A DNA stretch of 42,551 bases, from assembly GCF_002272245.1 (NCBI RefSeq), contig NZ_NPDD01000145.1:1-42551 (forward strand), written 5' to 3'. A model generated the notes under the pieces. That model saw nothing but the letters and a program-made list of their open reading frames with translations, had not been told where the DNA came from and searched no databases. This document shows positions 1 to 6,509 of the stretch, piece after piece (the stretch's first letter is position 1; every line of letters starts with the position of its first letter). Origin of the DNA: Bacillus sp. 7884-1. GTDB lineage: Bacteria > Bacillota > Bacilli > Bacillales > Cytobacillaceae. A program made the translations under genes and the position numbers.

Positions 1-165
1 AGCTTGATAGTTTCAAAAAGTGACAAAATTTATAATAACATATTAACTTGATTATTGTCATCATTTTTTCTGTTAGTTATGCCGTCCCTCTGAAGGGAAC
101 TTTTATATAATAACACCCTCACGCTATTTAGTTCAATAGAAATATTATCCAATAAATAATAATAA

Positions 166-193
166 AGGAGCTGTTGCTTTAGCAACAACCCCT
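166..193 (-). terminator. Intrinsic terminator downstream of the small 46-aa gene
   Basis: Two 13-base arms (166-178 and 181-193) pair with two G-T wobbles. Read on the minus strand the stem is followed by an interrupted T tract (TTTATTATTATT). It lies ten bases after the stop of the small gene at 203-343. Bases 1-165 show no gene or clear signal that I can support. Confidence 0.7.
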
Positions 194-202
194 GCTTTTA
201 AC

Positions 203-343
203 CTATTTACCTTGAGCACCGTTGGGTGTCCCTCTACGTACATGATCATCTTCAAAGTTGTTTTTACGAGCTTTCTCTACTTTATCGTTAAGTAATTGCT
301 TTTGGTCAACATCAGACGAAGGGGTAAACTTTTTCTTAGTCAT
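203..343 (-). CDS. Small basic hydrophilic protein, 46 aa, unknown function
   Basis: The frame begins MTKKKFTPSSDVDQKQ and ends with a Gly/Asn-rich tail (RRGTPNGAQGK). A strong TTAGGAGG ribosome binding site lies seven bases before the ATG, and a good terminator follows, so this is very likely a real gene. It has no Cys, no membrane segment, and a high share of Lys, Asp and Asn. Such short, soluble, charged proteins in Bacillaceae are often spore core or coat proteins, but I do not recognise an SASP or coat motif. Treat the function as unknown. Confidence 0.65.
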   Translation of the reverse strand: MTKKKFTPSSDVDQKQLLNDKVEKARKNNFEDDHVRRGTPNGAQGK

Positions 344-425
344 CCTAATCCTCCTAATAAAATCAGTACTTACCTCTCTTATTTTGTATTCTTTTTATCA
401 AAATAATCATCAATAAACCTACAAG

Positions 426-782
426 CTAAATAATAAAACCCATAGCTGCCGTTGTAATACTTAAAATTACTGATGTAATAACATATATACCTGCAAGAAA
501 CTTTTTATTTGATTGTAATAAAGTAATCGTTTCATAACCGAACGTTGAAAAAGTGGTGTAAGCTCCACAAAAACCTACCCCAACAAAAAACCATACCCAA
601 TCACTGAGATCATTCGACAGATGAAGATTGGCAAGGAGCCCTAAAAGAAAGGAACCCATAATATTGATTACCCAAGTCCCCAGAGGGAATGGACTGAGTT
701 TCTTTTTTTTATTCATGAAATTACCCAATAAATATCTAGCTGCTGCCCCAAAAGAACCGCCTATACCGATTAACCAAATCAA
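426..782 (-). CDS. crcB: Fluoride channel FluC/CrcB, second subunit of a pair
   Basis: This is a 118-aa four-helix membrane protein of the Fluc/CrcB fluoride export channel family, which lowers cytoplasmic fluoride as a dual-topology dimer. Family signatures are visible: a Gly-rich start (GIGGSFGAAARY), the pore Asn motif VINIMGS in helix 2, and the Phe-box segment TTFSTF in helix 3. The start is TTG, placed after AAAAAGGGG and overlapping the stop of the upstream crcB copy by four bases (TTGA), which indicates translational coupling. It is the last gene of the run. Adjacent, unlike crcB copies in Bacilli commonly form a heterodimer (family knowledge); that this pair does so is inference. Confidence 0.9.
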   Translation of the reverse strand: MIWLIGIGGSFGAAARYLLGNFMNKKKKLSPFPLGTWVINIMGSFLLGLLANLHLSNDLSDWVWFFVGVGFCGAYTTFSTFGYETITLLQSNKKFLAGIYVITSVILSITTAAMGFII

Positions 783-1165
783 TGTGTTACCCCTTTTTCT
801 CCATTAATATAAGCTAATTTAAAGCCTAAGTAAGCAAGCAGAATTCCGAAAATAATGCTTACTAAAATATATAAGACCCCATAAACAGCAAGCCCATTTT
901 GAAATAACAGAATGGTCTCAACTGAAAAAGTAGAAAAAGTAGTGAATGAGCCAATAAACCCCGTTCCTATAAATAAAGTAAATTCTGCCCTAATTGGTTT
1001 CTTTAAAGTGTAGAAAGTCAGGAACCAACTAAGTAAAAAACAACCTAAGAGATTTATTAATAGGGTTCCCAGAGGAAATCCATTAGTGGTTTGTATCCAT
1101 TCTCCGATACAATATCTAGTTATTGCTCCAAAGAACCCGCCAAGCATAACGGATAATAGTTTCAA
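779..1165 (-). CDS. crcB: Fluoride channel FluC/CrcB, first subunit of a pair
   Basis: A 128-aa CrcB/FluC protein with GGFFGAITRY near the N-terminus, the pore Asn in LINLLGC and the Phe box TTFSTF. The likely start is TTG at 1165, overlapping the end of the NUDIX gene and preceded by AGAAGG; an ATG six codons later is an alternative. It differs clearly from the copy at 426-782, so this is an old paralogous pair and not a recent duplication. I looked for the crcB-type fluoride riboswitch on the minus strand upstream of this run and did not see its conserved core. Confidence 0.9.
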   Translation of the reverse strand: MKLLSVMLGGFFGAITRYCIGEWIQTTNGFPLGTLLINLLGCFLLSWFLTFYTLKKPIRAEFTLFIGTGFIGSFTTFSTFSVETILLFQNGLAVYGVLYILVSIIFGILLAYLGFKLAYINGEKGVTH

Positions 1166-1626
1166 TTGTTATAGCCTTCTTTCAATTGAAGACAATGCTT
1201 TAAGCCCTCTTTAACACCCCAGACTTGATGTTGGTGGTAAAGCAGTTCCTTCACGCTACTCACTGATATCCATGTAAGAGAATGATCATCCTCAATTGGG
1301 TCAGAAACTTTTGATAACAAATGAGCTAAATAAAAGTTACCTTCGTTGACTATATGCTCATTATTTGGTGTAATAAAATATTGTTTTGCTTTACCAATAG
1401 AATTAGCAATTTCAATATCATAACCTGTTTCTTCTAATAATTCTCTCCTAAGACAATTGGAATGACTCTCATCAACTTCTATACCACCGCCAGGCAGCCA
1501 ATAATAGCCATCAGGAGTTTTTACCGTAACAACCTCTTCTCTTGTGTCGTTAAAAATAATTGCGTATACCGCTTGCCGCGGTCGATATTCATAACCCTCT
1601 AGTTTATTTCCGAAAATTTTATCCAT
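1162..1626 (-). CDS. NUDIX hydrolase
   Basis: A 154-aa protein with a textbook Nudix box, G-x5-E-x7-REL-x-EE-x-G, seen as GGIEVDE followed by RRELLEETGY about a third of the way in. These enzymes hydrolyse nucleoside diphosphates linked to another group, using Mg2+ bound by the box glutamates; the substrate cannot be told from sequence. I prefer the ATG at 1626, eight bases after GGCAGG, over the GTG three codons earlier. It sits between the metallopeptidase-like gene and crcB with gaps or overlaps of only a few bases, so it is co-transcribed with them. Confidence 0.88.
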   Translation of the reverse strand: MDKIFGNKLEGYEYRPRQAVYAIIFNDTREEVVTVKTPDGYYWLPGGGIEVDESHSNCLRRELLEETGYDIEIANSIGKAKQYFITPNNEHIVNEGNFYLAHLLSKVSDPIEDDHSLTWISVSSVKELLYHQHQVWGVKEGLKHCLQLKEGYNN

Positions 1627-1631
1627 ATTAA

Positions 1632-2459
1632 TCACCTGCCGGATTTCAGTCTATACAAAATATAAGATATTAAAAGTGTAATAAATGAAAAAAGGATCGC
1701 AATACTAGAAAAAGCTAATACATAGGCATTGTATTCGGTTAATTTCGTGATAAATATAAAAGTATCTATATCAAAGAAACCAGAAACAAGGTTAATTACA
1801 AACAGAACGAAAAATATCATGAATAGTCCTTTGGTTGACCCTTTAATGTCTGCCTTACTCAATGCAATATGTGAGGATATACAGATAGCAAGCATTAGAA
1901 AAATCCAAAAAAGCGGATTGAGCAAATTTTTAAATGTAAAGAAACTTTTAGTGATTACTAGAACCGCATTTCCGAGCACCATTAAATAATTTCTATTTTG
2001 AATGGCAGAAGTAACATGAAAATCAATATATTCTCTAAAAGTCTGATAGGATTCAGGTACTAATAGATACATGCCAAAAATTAATGAACCTATCCCACTA
2101 AAAATGGGACCCATTCCAATAAAAAAGTTTCCAATCTGTTGATACATGCTGCCCGGATTATATTGGTGTTCCACATATCCAAGAACACCATTTGGATTAT
2201 TTACTTGCAAGAATTTAACCCTTGTTACTCGATGACCCCAAATGAAGCACTGGAGTAGATGTCCGAGTTCATGGATCGGTGTGCCAATCCATGCGGTAGC
2301 CAATACTCCTCTTTGTCCAAATGCTTTAAATAAAAACTTATTTGAGTATTTTTCCAACACTCCTAATAGGAAACCAACACCAATTAAAAATCCTACAAGG
2401 TAAAATAATTCCACTACACTTAACATTAGAGTATTTAGAAGCGACTCTAGAAAATTCAC
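1632..2459 (-). CDS. M50-like HExxH metallopeptidase-type membrane protein
   Basis: A 275-aa polytopic membrane protein with roughly six hydrophobic segments. After the first segment comes GTPIHELGHLLQC, an HExxH zinc motif at a membrane border as in M50/site-2-type and M50-related families. A second conserved zinc ligand is not obvious, so protease activity is likely but unproven. The start is GTG at 2459 after GAAGGG. It is the first intact gene of the run leading into NUDIX and crcB. Its substrate is unknown. Confidence 0.7.
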   Translation of the reverse strand: MNFLESLLNTLMLSVVELFYLVGFLIGVGFLLGVLEKYSNKFLFKAFGQRGVLATAWIGTPIHELGHLLQCFIWGHRVTRVKFLQVNNPNGVLGYVEHQYNPGSMYQQIGNFFIGMGPIFSGIGSLIFGMYLLVPESYQTFREYIDFHVTSAIQNRNYLMVLGNAVLVITKSFFTFKNLLNPLFWIFLMLAICISSHIALSKADIKGSTKGLFMIFFVLFVINLVSGFFDIDTFIFITKLTEYNAYVLAFSSIAILFSFITLLISYILYRLKSGR

Positions 2460-2484
2460 TTATCTACATTTCCCTTCATAGATC

Positions 2485-2649
2485 TTAGACATTTTTCCAA
2501 ACGGCAGCATAATTCTTCTTGTATTTGACCTCATAGGCCCAACCCACCTTTTCCTGAGTAGCAGCCATAATTTGATTAAAACCTTCATATTGTAAGTCCC
2601 TATCTTCGGCTTGGAAATTTTCAAAATAAGATTGAGTCGTCCTATCCAT
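2485..2649 (-). pseudogene. Probable internally deleted remnant of a HEAT-like Bacillus protein
   Basis: A 54-codon frame with a good GAGAGGG ribosome binding site. The N-terminal ~40 residues (MDRTTQSYFENFQAEDRDLQ, then YEGFNQIM and WAYEV) resemble, from memory, the start of a conserved Bacillus HEAT-like protein of about 190-200 aa. The last 13 residues (KYKKNYAAVWKNV) resemble that family's C-terminus. The middle appears to be missing, joined in frame. It could still make a small peptide. The family assignment rests on recall and has not been checked by search. Confidence 0.5.
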
Positions 2650-2887
2650 TTATATCCCTCTCAAACTTTACTTATAATGTAATACCGAATTATACCATAT
2701 ATTTCATTTTTAGCCTTTTTCTTGTTTGCTTTTGGACGAATAGTGCAGGAATTATAGTAACCAAATGCATATGCTGATAATGGAAATTTAAATGTAAAGG
2801 TGAGAATTGTGAAAACGATTCAAATCTTATTCCAATATTTTGACCATTGATATGGTTAAAACAAAAATAAATAAGGAGTGAAAAAGA

Positions 2888-3352
2888 ATGCCACATAAAG
2901 GAAAGCATAAAAAGAAGCACCGTAAGGATGAAACTTCAGACATCCATGTAGAGGACAAGCAGTTCGAAAAAAAGAAGCACAGAAAGGATGAAACTTCAGA
3001 CAACCGTTATAAGGACAAGTCGTCTAAAAAAAAGAAGGACCGGAAAGATGAATCTTCAGACATCCATGTTGAAGACACTAAGTTTAAAAAACAGAAAATC
3101 GACAATAACCACCAAGCTGAATTTGTGTATTATAATCCATCTATTATTCAAGAGGTAGACTTATTTCAGTATCTGGCAGAAGAATCTGCCGTTTCACTTG
3201 AAAATGATGATGGCGTTGCAGTAGACCATGTTGTCGAAGCTATAGAACAGGATGTCGATGTAGAAGACCAAGAAGTCGAAGCTATAGGTCAGGATGTACA
3301 AGTAGCAGAAGAAGAAGTCGAAGCTATAGATCGAGATGGAATGAACGAGTAA
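2888..3352 (+). CDS. Tandem-repeat Lys/Asp/Glu-rich protein, possible spore coat-type
   Basis: A 154-aa protein with a clear AAGGAG site and its own terminator. Residues 11-70 are three 20-residue repeats built on HRKDETSD, very basic. Residues 71-115 form a non-repeated stretch (YYNPSIIQEVDLF). Residues 116-148 carry 14-residue acidic repeats starting VEAI at 116, 130 and 144. No signal peptide, no Cys, no membrane segment. The strongly basic then strongly acidic layout recalls repeat-built spore outer-layer proteins such as CotG, but there is no direct sequence match that I recognise. Function is inference only. Confidence 0.7.
   Translation: MPHKGKHKKKHRKDETSDIHVEDKQFEKKKHRKDETSDNRYKDKSSKKKKDRKDESSDIHVEDTKFKKQKIDNNHQAEFVYYNPSIIQEVDLFQYLAEESAVSLENDDGVAVDHVVEAIEQDVDVEDQEVEAIGQDVQVAEEEVEAIDRDGMNE
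2918..3097 (+). repeat. Three in-frame 60-bp tandem repeats inside the gene at 2888-3352
   Basis: Units start at 2918, 2978 and 3038. Each encodes 20 residues, with the segment RKD[ED][ST]SD and a Lys-rich end conserved. Units one and two are nearly identical over their first 24 bases, while unit three has H-to-D and T-to-S changes. This points to expansion by slippage or unequal recombination, so copy number may differ among strains. Confidence 0.85.
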
Positions 3353-3380
3353 TAGTTAGTAAATTAGACATTGAACTTAA

Positions 3381-3408
3381 AAAATCCACCAATATGGTGG
3401 ATTTTTTT
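3381..3408 (+). terminator. Terminator after the tandem-repeat protein gene
   Basis: AAATCCACC and GGTGGATTT pair around a short AT-rich loop, followed by a T run. It lies about 30 bases after the stop at 3352. The A-rich left flank makes it usable from the minus strand too, where the interrupted hydrolase gene ends at 3415. Confidence 0.85.
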
Positions 3409-3414
3409 AAAAGA

Positions 3415-4293
3415 TTAATCAAAATCGATTTTATTTAAAAAATTTCCTACAACTCGTAAAAACTCATCTTTTTCTTCAAAATAAGGCAAATGAGCACTGT
3501 TCTCGAAAACATGAAATTGACCATTAGGCACTAGGCTGCTAAAGTACTCCGTCGATTCAGGAGTAGCTTCATCATATCGTCCACATGTAAAGAGTGTCGG
3601 ACAACTAATTTCATGTAATCTGGAAGTACAATCAAAAAACTTTAAATTACCTTTTACGCTGAATTCAGATGGACCCCACATGATATTATATATTTCAGGA
3701 TTTCGATATCCTGAGCCCCTTTTAACCCATTCAGGGTCTGGTTCTTCCTGTACTCGACAAACAAATACTTTGTTAAATTCCTGAATGGCAGCTTTAAATT
3801 CCTCTGAATCGGTGGTTCCATTTTCCTCACAATATTTAATTGTTTCTTGGATTTCAAAAGGAAGCTTTTTAAGATTTTCAATCTGGTCCTTTTCCCAACG
3901 TGGTGCACTCAGACATGGACTTGAAAAAATAACACTTTTTACACCTCTTGGTTTTGTTTAACAATAAGCAGCTGCCAAGGTTGTACCCCATGAATGACCT
4001 AAAATATGTACTTCATCTAAATTTAATGCTCCTCTTACTTGCTCTAATTCTTCCACAAAGCGGTCAAGCTGCCAAAGAGATTTGTCAGTTGGACGATCTG
4101 ACCTTCCACATCCTAATTGATCGTATAAAATAACAGGTCTATCTTCTTGGAGTGCTTGTAAACCTTCTAATGAGTAACTTGAAGATCCTGGACCTCCATG
4201 CAAAATGATGACAGGAGTCCCTCCAGAGTTTTCATTAAACTTTTGATACCAAACTCTTCCGCCAGTTACCTCTATGTATCCCTCTTCTTGCAT
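3415..4293 (-). pseudogene. Proline iminopeptidase-like alpha/beta hydrolase split by one in-frame stop
   Basis: The minus strand carries a 292-codon S33-family hydrolase, interrupted at codon 112 by TAA (3958-3960). The first part has the HGGPG oxyanion motif (residues 32-36) and the nucleophile GHSWG (Ser101). Past the stop the same frame continues without further damage through TKPRGVKSVIFSSPCLSAP, and then carries the acid (CGRYDEATPE) and the His (ENSAHLPYFEE). The stop falls where family members usually carry Leu (TTA to TAA is one change). The start has a strong GGGGGAAGG site. An intact relative lies at 41180-42064. Either a true nonsense mutation or a base-call error. Confidence 0.85.
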
Positions 4294-4380
4294 AAATCCT
4301 TCCCCCTAGTAAAACAAAAATATATTATCACCATTTAATTTTAGCTTATTTTAAAATAATTGAAAAATTTAATTCAATTC

Positions 4381-4405
4381 AAAAAGAGACCATAAGCGGG
4401 TCTCT
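4381..4405 (-). terminator. Terminator after terC
   Basis: AGAGACC (4385-4391) pairs with GGTCTCT (4399-4405). On the minus strand the stem is followed by TTTTT. It sits eight bases beyond the end of the TerC gene at 4413. Confidence 0.75.
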
Positions 4406-4412
4406 AGAATTT

Positions 4413-5135
4413 CTACTTTGTTGTCGGATTTCCTTTTAAAAAATGGACAAGGAATGTCCCTAAAAAGATTCCGATTAATATACTAAAGAAAATAACTTCG
4501 TGCATTTGGAAGCCAAAGGCTGCTGTAATCATTCTCAATCCAATAATTCCGATTAAGATAAATGCGGTGGTTTCAAATTCAGGTATTCTTTCAATCAGCG
4601 CTAAAAATAATTGTGCTACACCACGCATCATTAATATTCCTAGAATTCCGCCTAAAAACAGGACCCAAACTTGATTCGATACACCAAACGCAGCTATAAC
4701 ACTATCGATACTAAACGCGATATCCATAAGCTCTACGGTTAAGACGGTGCTCCAAAAACCCACTTGTTTGGTTTGAATCTCTTCCTCTCCATCTCTTTTG
4801 TTAATAAAGTATTGGAGGACCAGCCAAAGGAGATAGTGACCGCCAACGATTTTAATCCAGCCAATATTAATTAACGTAACACCTATTCCAATCGCAATAA
4901 CCCGAAATAGATAAGCACCAATAATTCCATAGAAAAGGGCCTTCTTTCGTTGTTTTTCGGGCAAGTGCTTAACCAAAACAGCAAGTACTAACGCATTATC
5001 AGCCGATAATAACCCTTCTAGAATGACCAAGGTACCAATGATTCCCCAACTAGCAGGATCTGTTAATACATCTCCCAAGGCGTCTAATGATAAAAATGAA
5101 CCATAATTCGCTATGATTTCTTGTATGAACTCCAT
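4413..5135 (-). CDS. TerC family integral membrane protein (metal handling)
   Basis: A 240-aa protein with about seven membrane helices. It carries the family's acidic membrane motifs: EGLLSADNALVL (Glu40, Asp46, Asn47) and MDIAFSIDSVIAAFG. Bacillus relatives (YceF/MeeF and YkoY/MeeY) act in manganese efflux and in metal loading of secreted enzymes; this is family knowledge, and which paralogue this is remains open. The gene stands alone with its own terminator. I found no yybP-ykoY manganese riboswitch in the upstream 175 bases. A second TerC lies at 15335-16075. Confidence 0.88.
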   Translation of the reverse strand: MEFIQEIIANYGSFLSLDALGDVLTDPASWGIIGTLVILEGLLSADNALVLAVLVKHLPEKQRKKALFYGIIGAYLFRVIAIGIGVTLINIGWIKIVGGHYLLWLVLQYFINKRDGEEEIQTKQVGFWSTVLTVELMDIAFSIDSVIAAFGVSNQVWVLFLGGILGILMMRGVAQLFLALIERIPEFETTAFILIGIIGLRMITAAFGFQMHEVIFFSILIGIFLGTFLVHFLKGNPTTK

Positions 5136-5312
5136 TCCCTTGTTCCGATCCCCTTTTCATTGTTTTTACAATATATACAACTGCTTGTCTTGTTACTGTA
5201 TATGTATGTTAGTCAAATGATTATATGAACACTACATGATTTAATCATGAGATGAGACTTTTATTAATGAAAGGTTTAAGATGGTATTATGATGACTTAA
5301 GGAGGAATTTAA

Positions 5313-5555
5313 ATGCGTAAAGTAGTGATTTATACACAGGAAAGCTGCAGTCCTTGTACTGCTGAGAAATTATGGTTAAAGGATAATGGGATTGAATTTG
5401 AGGATAGAAATATCAGAGAAAATCCTAAGTACCTTGATGAAATTGTTGAATTAGGTGCATCTGCGACACCTGCTACTGTTGTTGAGGATGAAAATGGTTC
5501 ACAGGTTGTTTTGGGTTTTGACCAAGAGAAATTAAGTGAAATTCTAGGGATATAG
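5313..5555 (+). CDS. Glutaredoxin-like thiol-disulfide protein
   Basis: An 80-aa protein of NrdH/glutaredoxin length and fold. It has the active-site CSPC after the first strand (residues 11-14) and the cis-Pro segment SATPATVV needed for substrate docking. The GGEFE-type C-terminal glutathione motif is not obvious, so reduction by thioredoxin reductase or bacillithiol is as likely as glutathione. An AAGGAGG site precedes the ATG. A REP-like palindrome (5579-5630) starts 23 bases after the stop and may double as its transcript end. Confidence 0.85.
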   Translation: MRKVVIYTQESCSPCTAEKLWLKDNGIEFEDRNIRENPKYLDEIVELGASATPATVVEDENGSQVVLGFDQEKLSEILGI

Positions 5556-5578
5556 AACACCAGGTGGACCAAGGGGGA

Positions 5579-5630
5579 CCAAGGGGACGGTTCTCCCGGC
5601 CCCAAAAGGCCGGAAGAACCGTCCCCTTGG
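5579..5630. repeat. REP-like palindromic repeat, copy A
   Basis: Two 23-base arms starting CCAAGGGGACGGTTCT pair with a single mismatch around the loop CCAAAA. The left edge is preceded by a partial duplication (ACCAAGGGGG). The same element recurs at 5965-6016 and 7829-7880. It is intergenic and non-coding, and its GC content is far above its surroundings. Confidence 0.9.
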
Positions 5631-5703
5631 GTGCATATTTCCATATTTCCATTCATACATAAAAGAGTGTGCATTAACCAGAATACTAAGGAGGGTTTCC
5701 TTA

Positions 5704-5961
5704 ATGGTCTTAAAAACAATACAACTAAATAGAAAGTCAGGTTTAGACAGTCGAGCAATAAACCAATTGGTACAGGTAACGTCTCAATTCGAGTCAGATA
5801 TTTACCTAACCTACAATGGTCATAAAGTTAACTGTAAATCGATAATGGGCGTTTTATCTTTAGCCATCCCGAACAATGCTGAGATTAGTTTAGAAGCTTC
5901 TGGCTCCGATGATCGAGAAGCATTGAAACAATTAATAGAGACAATTGAAACATTAAATTAA
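5704..5961 (+). CDS. HPr-like protein lacking His15 (Crh-type)
   Basis: An 85-aa protein with the full length and pattern of HPr. The PTS phosphorylation site is lost: position 15, His in HPr and Gln in Crh, is Asp here (SGLDSRA, with Arg17 kept and Pro18 lost). The regulatory site is intact: CKSIMGVLSL puts Ser46 exactly where HPr kinase acts. It therefore cannot carry phosphate in sugar transport as HPr does, but could act as a Ser-P cofactor like Crh. It is not in the yvcK-crh context. An AAGGAGG site precedes ATG. Two REP-like palindromes flank it. Confidence 0.82.
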   Translation: MVLKTIQLNRKSGLDSRAINQLVQVTSQFESDIYLTYNGHKVNCKSIMGVLSLAIPNNAEISLEASGSDDREALKQLIETIETLN

Positions 5962-5964
5962 TAA

Positions 5965-6016
5965 CCAAGGGGACGGTTCTCCTGGCCGGAAAAAGCCAGG
6001 AGAACCGTCCCCTCGG
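5965..6016. repeat. REP-like palindromic repeat, copy B
   Basis: Arms of 22 bases beginning CCAAGGGGACGGTTCT pair with one mismatch; the loop is CGGAAAAA. It begins four bases after the stop of the HPr-like gene and ends 21 bases before the YuiD start. Any read-through transcript therefore carries a very stable hairpin between these two genes. Confidence 0.9.
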
Positions 6017-6036
6017 TCAATAACTAGGGGGTTATT

Positions 6037-6507
6037 ATGTTTTTATCATGTCCTTTATTAGCAGCATTTTCAGGGATGTTCATTGCCCAATTCGTAAAGA
6101 TTCCGATACACTATATAGCCTCAAAGGAATTAAGATGGAATTTAATGTTTAGTACTGGTGGAATGCCAAGTTCTCATACTGCCATGATTATTTCCTTAAC
6201 GACTGTGATTGGAATGATGTCAGGATTTAAATCAACTGAATTTGCTATTTGCGTTGTGGTTTCTGCAATCGTTATGCACGATGCGATGGGTGTTAGAAGA
6301 CATGCAGGATATCATGCAGAAATACTTAACACCCTTTTATCTGATTTTAACAGTCTGATTGAAACGCTAAAAGACCCCAATTTAAAGAAACCAGAGTCTA
6401 GAGAGAAACTAAAAGAATTATTAGGTCATCAACCCACAGAGGTCTTTTTTGGAGCTATAACAGGAATCATTGTAGGCGTAACTACATACTATTTATATCC
6501 TTTTTAA
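6037..6507 (+). CDS. yuiD: YuiD family (DUF212) divergent PAP2-type membrane protein
   Basis: A 156-aa membrane protein with about four hydrophobic segments. It has the family's acid-phosphatase-like signature GGMPSSHTA, then HDAMGVRRHAGYHAEILN, which supply the Ser-His and Arg-His residues of divergent PAP2 proteins. These are expected to act on a phosphorylated lipid or similar substrate at the membrane, but no substrate is established to my knowledge. The ATG follows AGGGGG. The gene converges with the MFS gene ending two bases later. Confidence 0.88.
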   Translation: MFLSCPLLAAFSGMFIAQFVKIPIHYIASKELRWNLMFSTGGMPSSHTAMIISLTTVIGMMSGFKSTEFAICVVVSAIVMHDAMGVRRHAGYHAEILNTLLSDFNSLIETLKDPNLKKPESREKLKELLGHQPTEVFFGAITGIIVGVTTYYLYPF

Positions 6508-6509
6508 GG

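Noticed and set aside
2690..2920. 76-codon minus-strand frame upstream of the tandem-repeat gene
   Set aside because: It overlaps the ribosome binding site and start of the repeat protein gene, has no site of its own and no recognisable domain.
3654..3908. 84-codon minus-strand frame within the iminopeptidase-like gene
   Set aside because: It is another frame of the same gene; the in-frame continuation after the stop at 3958 explains the coding signal.
5136..5312. Possible yybP-ykoY manganese riboswitch upstream of terC
   Set aside because: The conserved core segments are not visible on the minus strand; only AT-rich promoter-like sequence and a short palindrome (CATGAT-TTA-ATCATG) are present.
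5579..5630. CRISPR array suggested by the repeated palindromes
   Set aside because: The copies are irregularly spaced, separated by genes, have no spacers of uniform length, and no cas gene is present.
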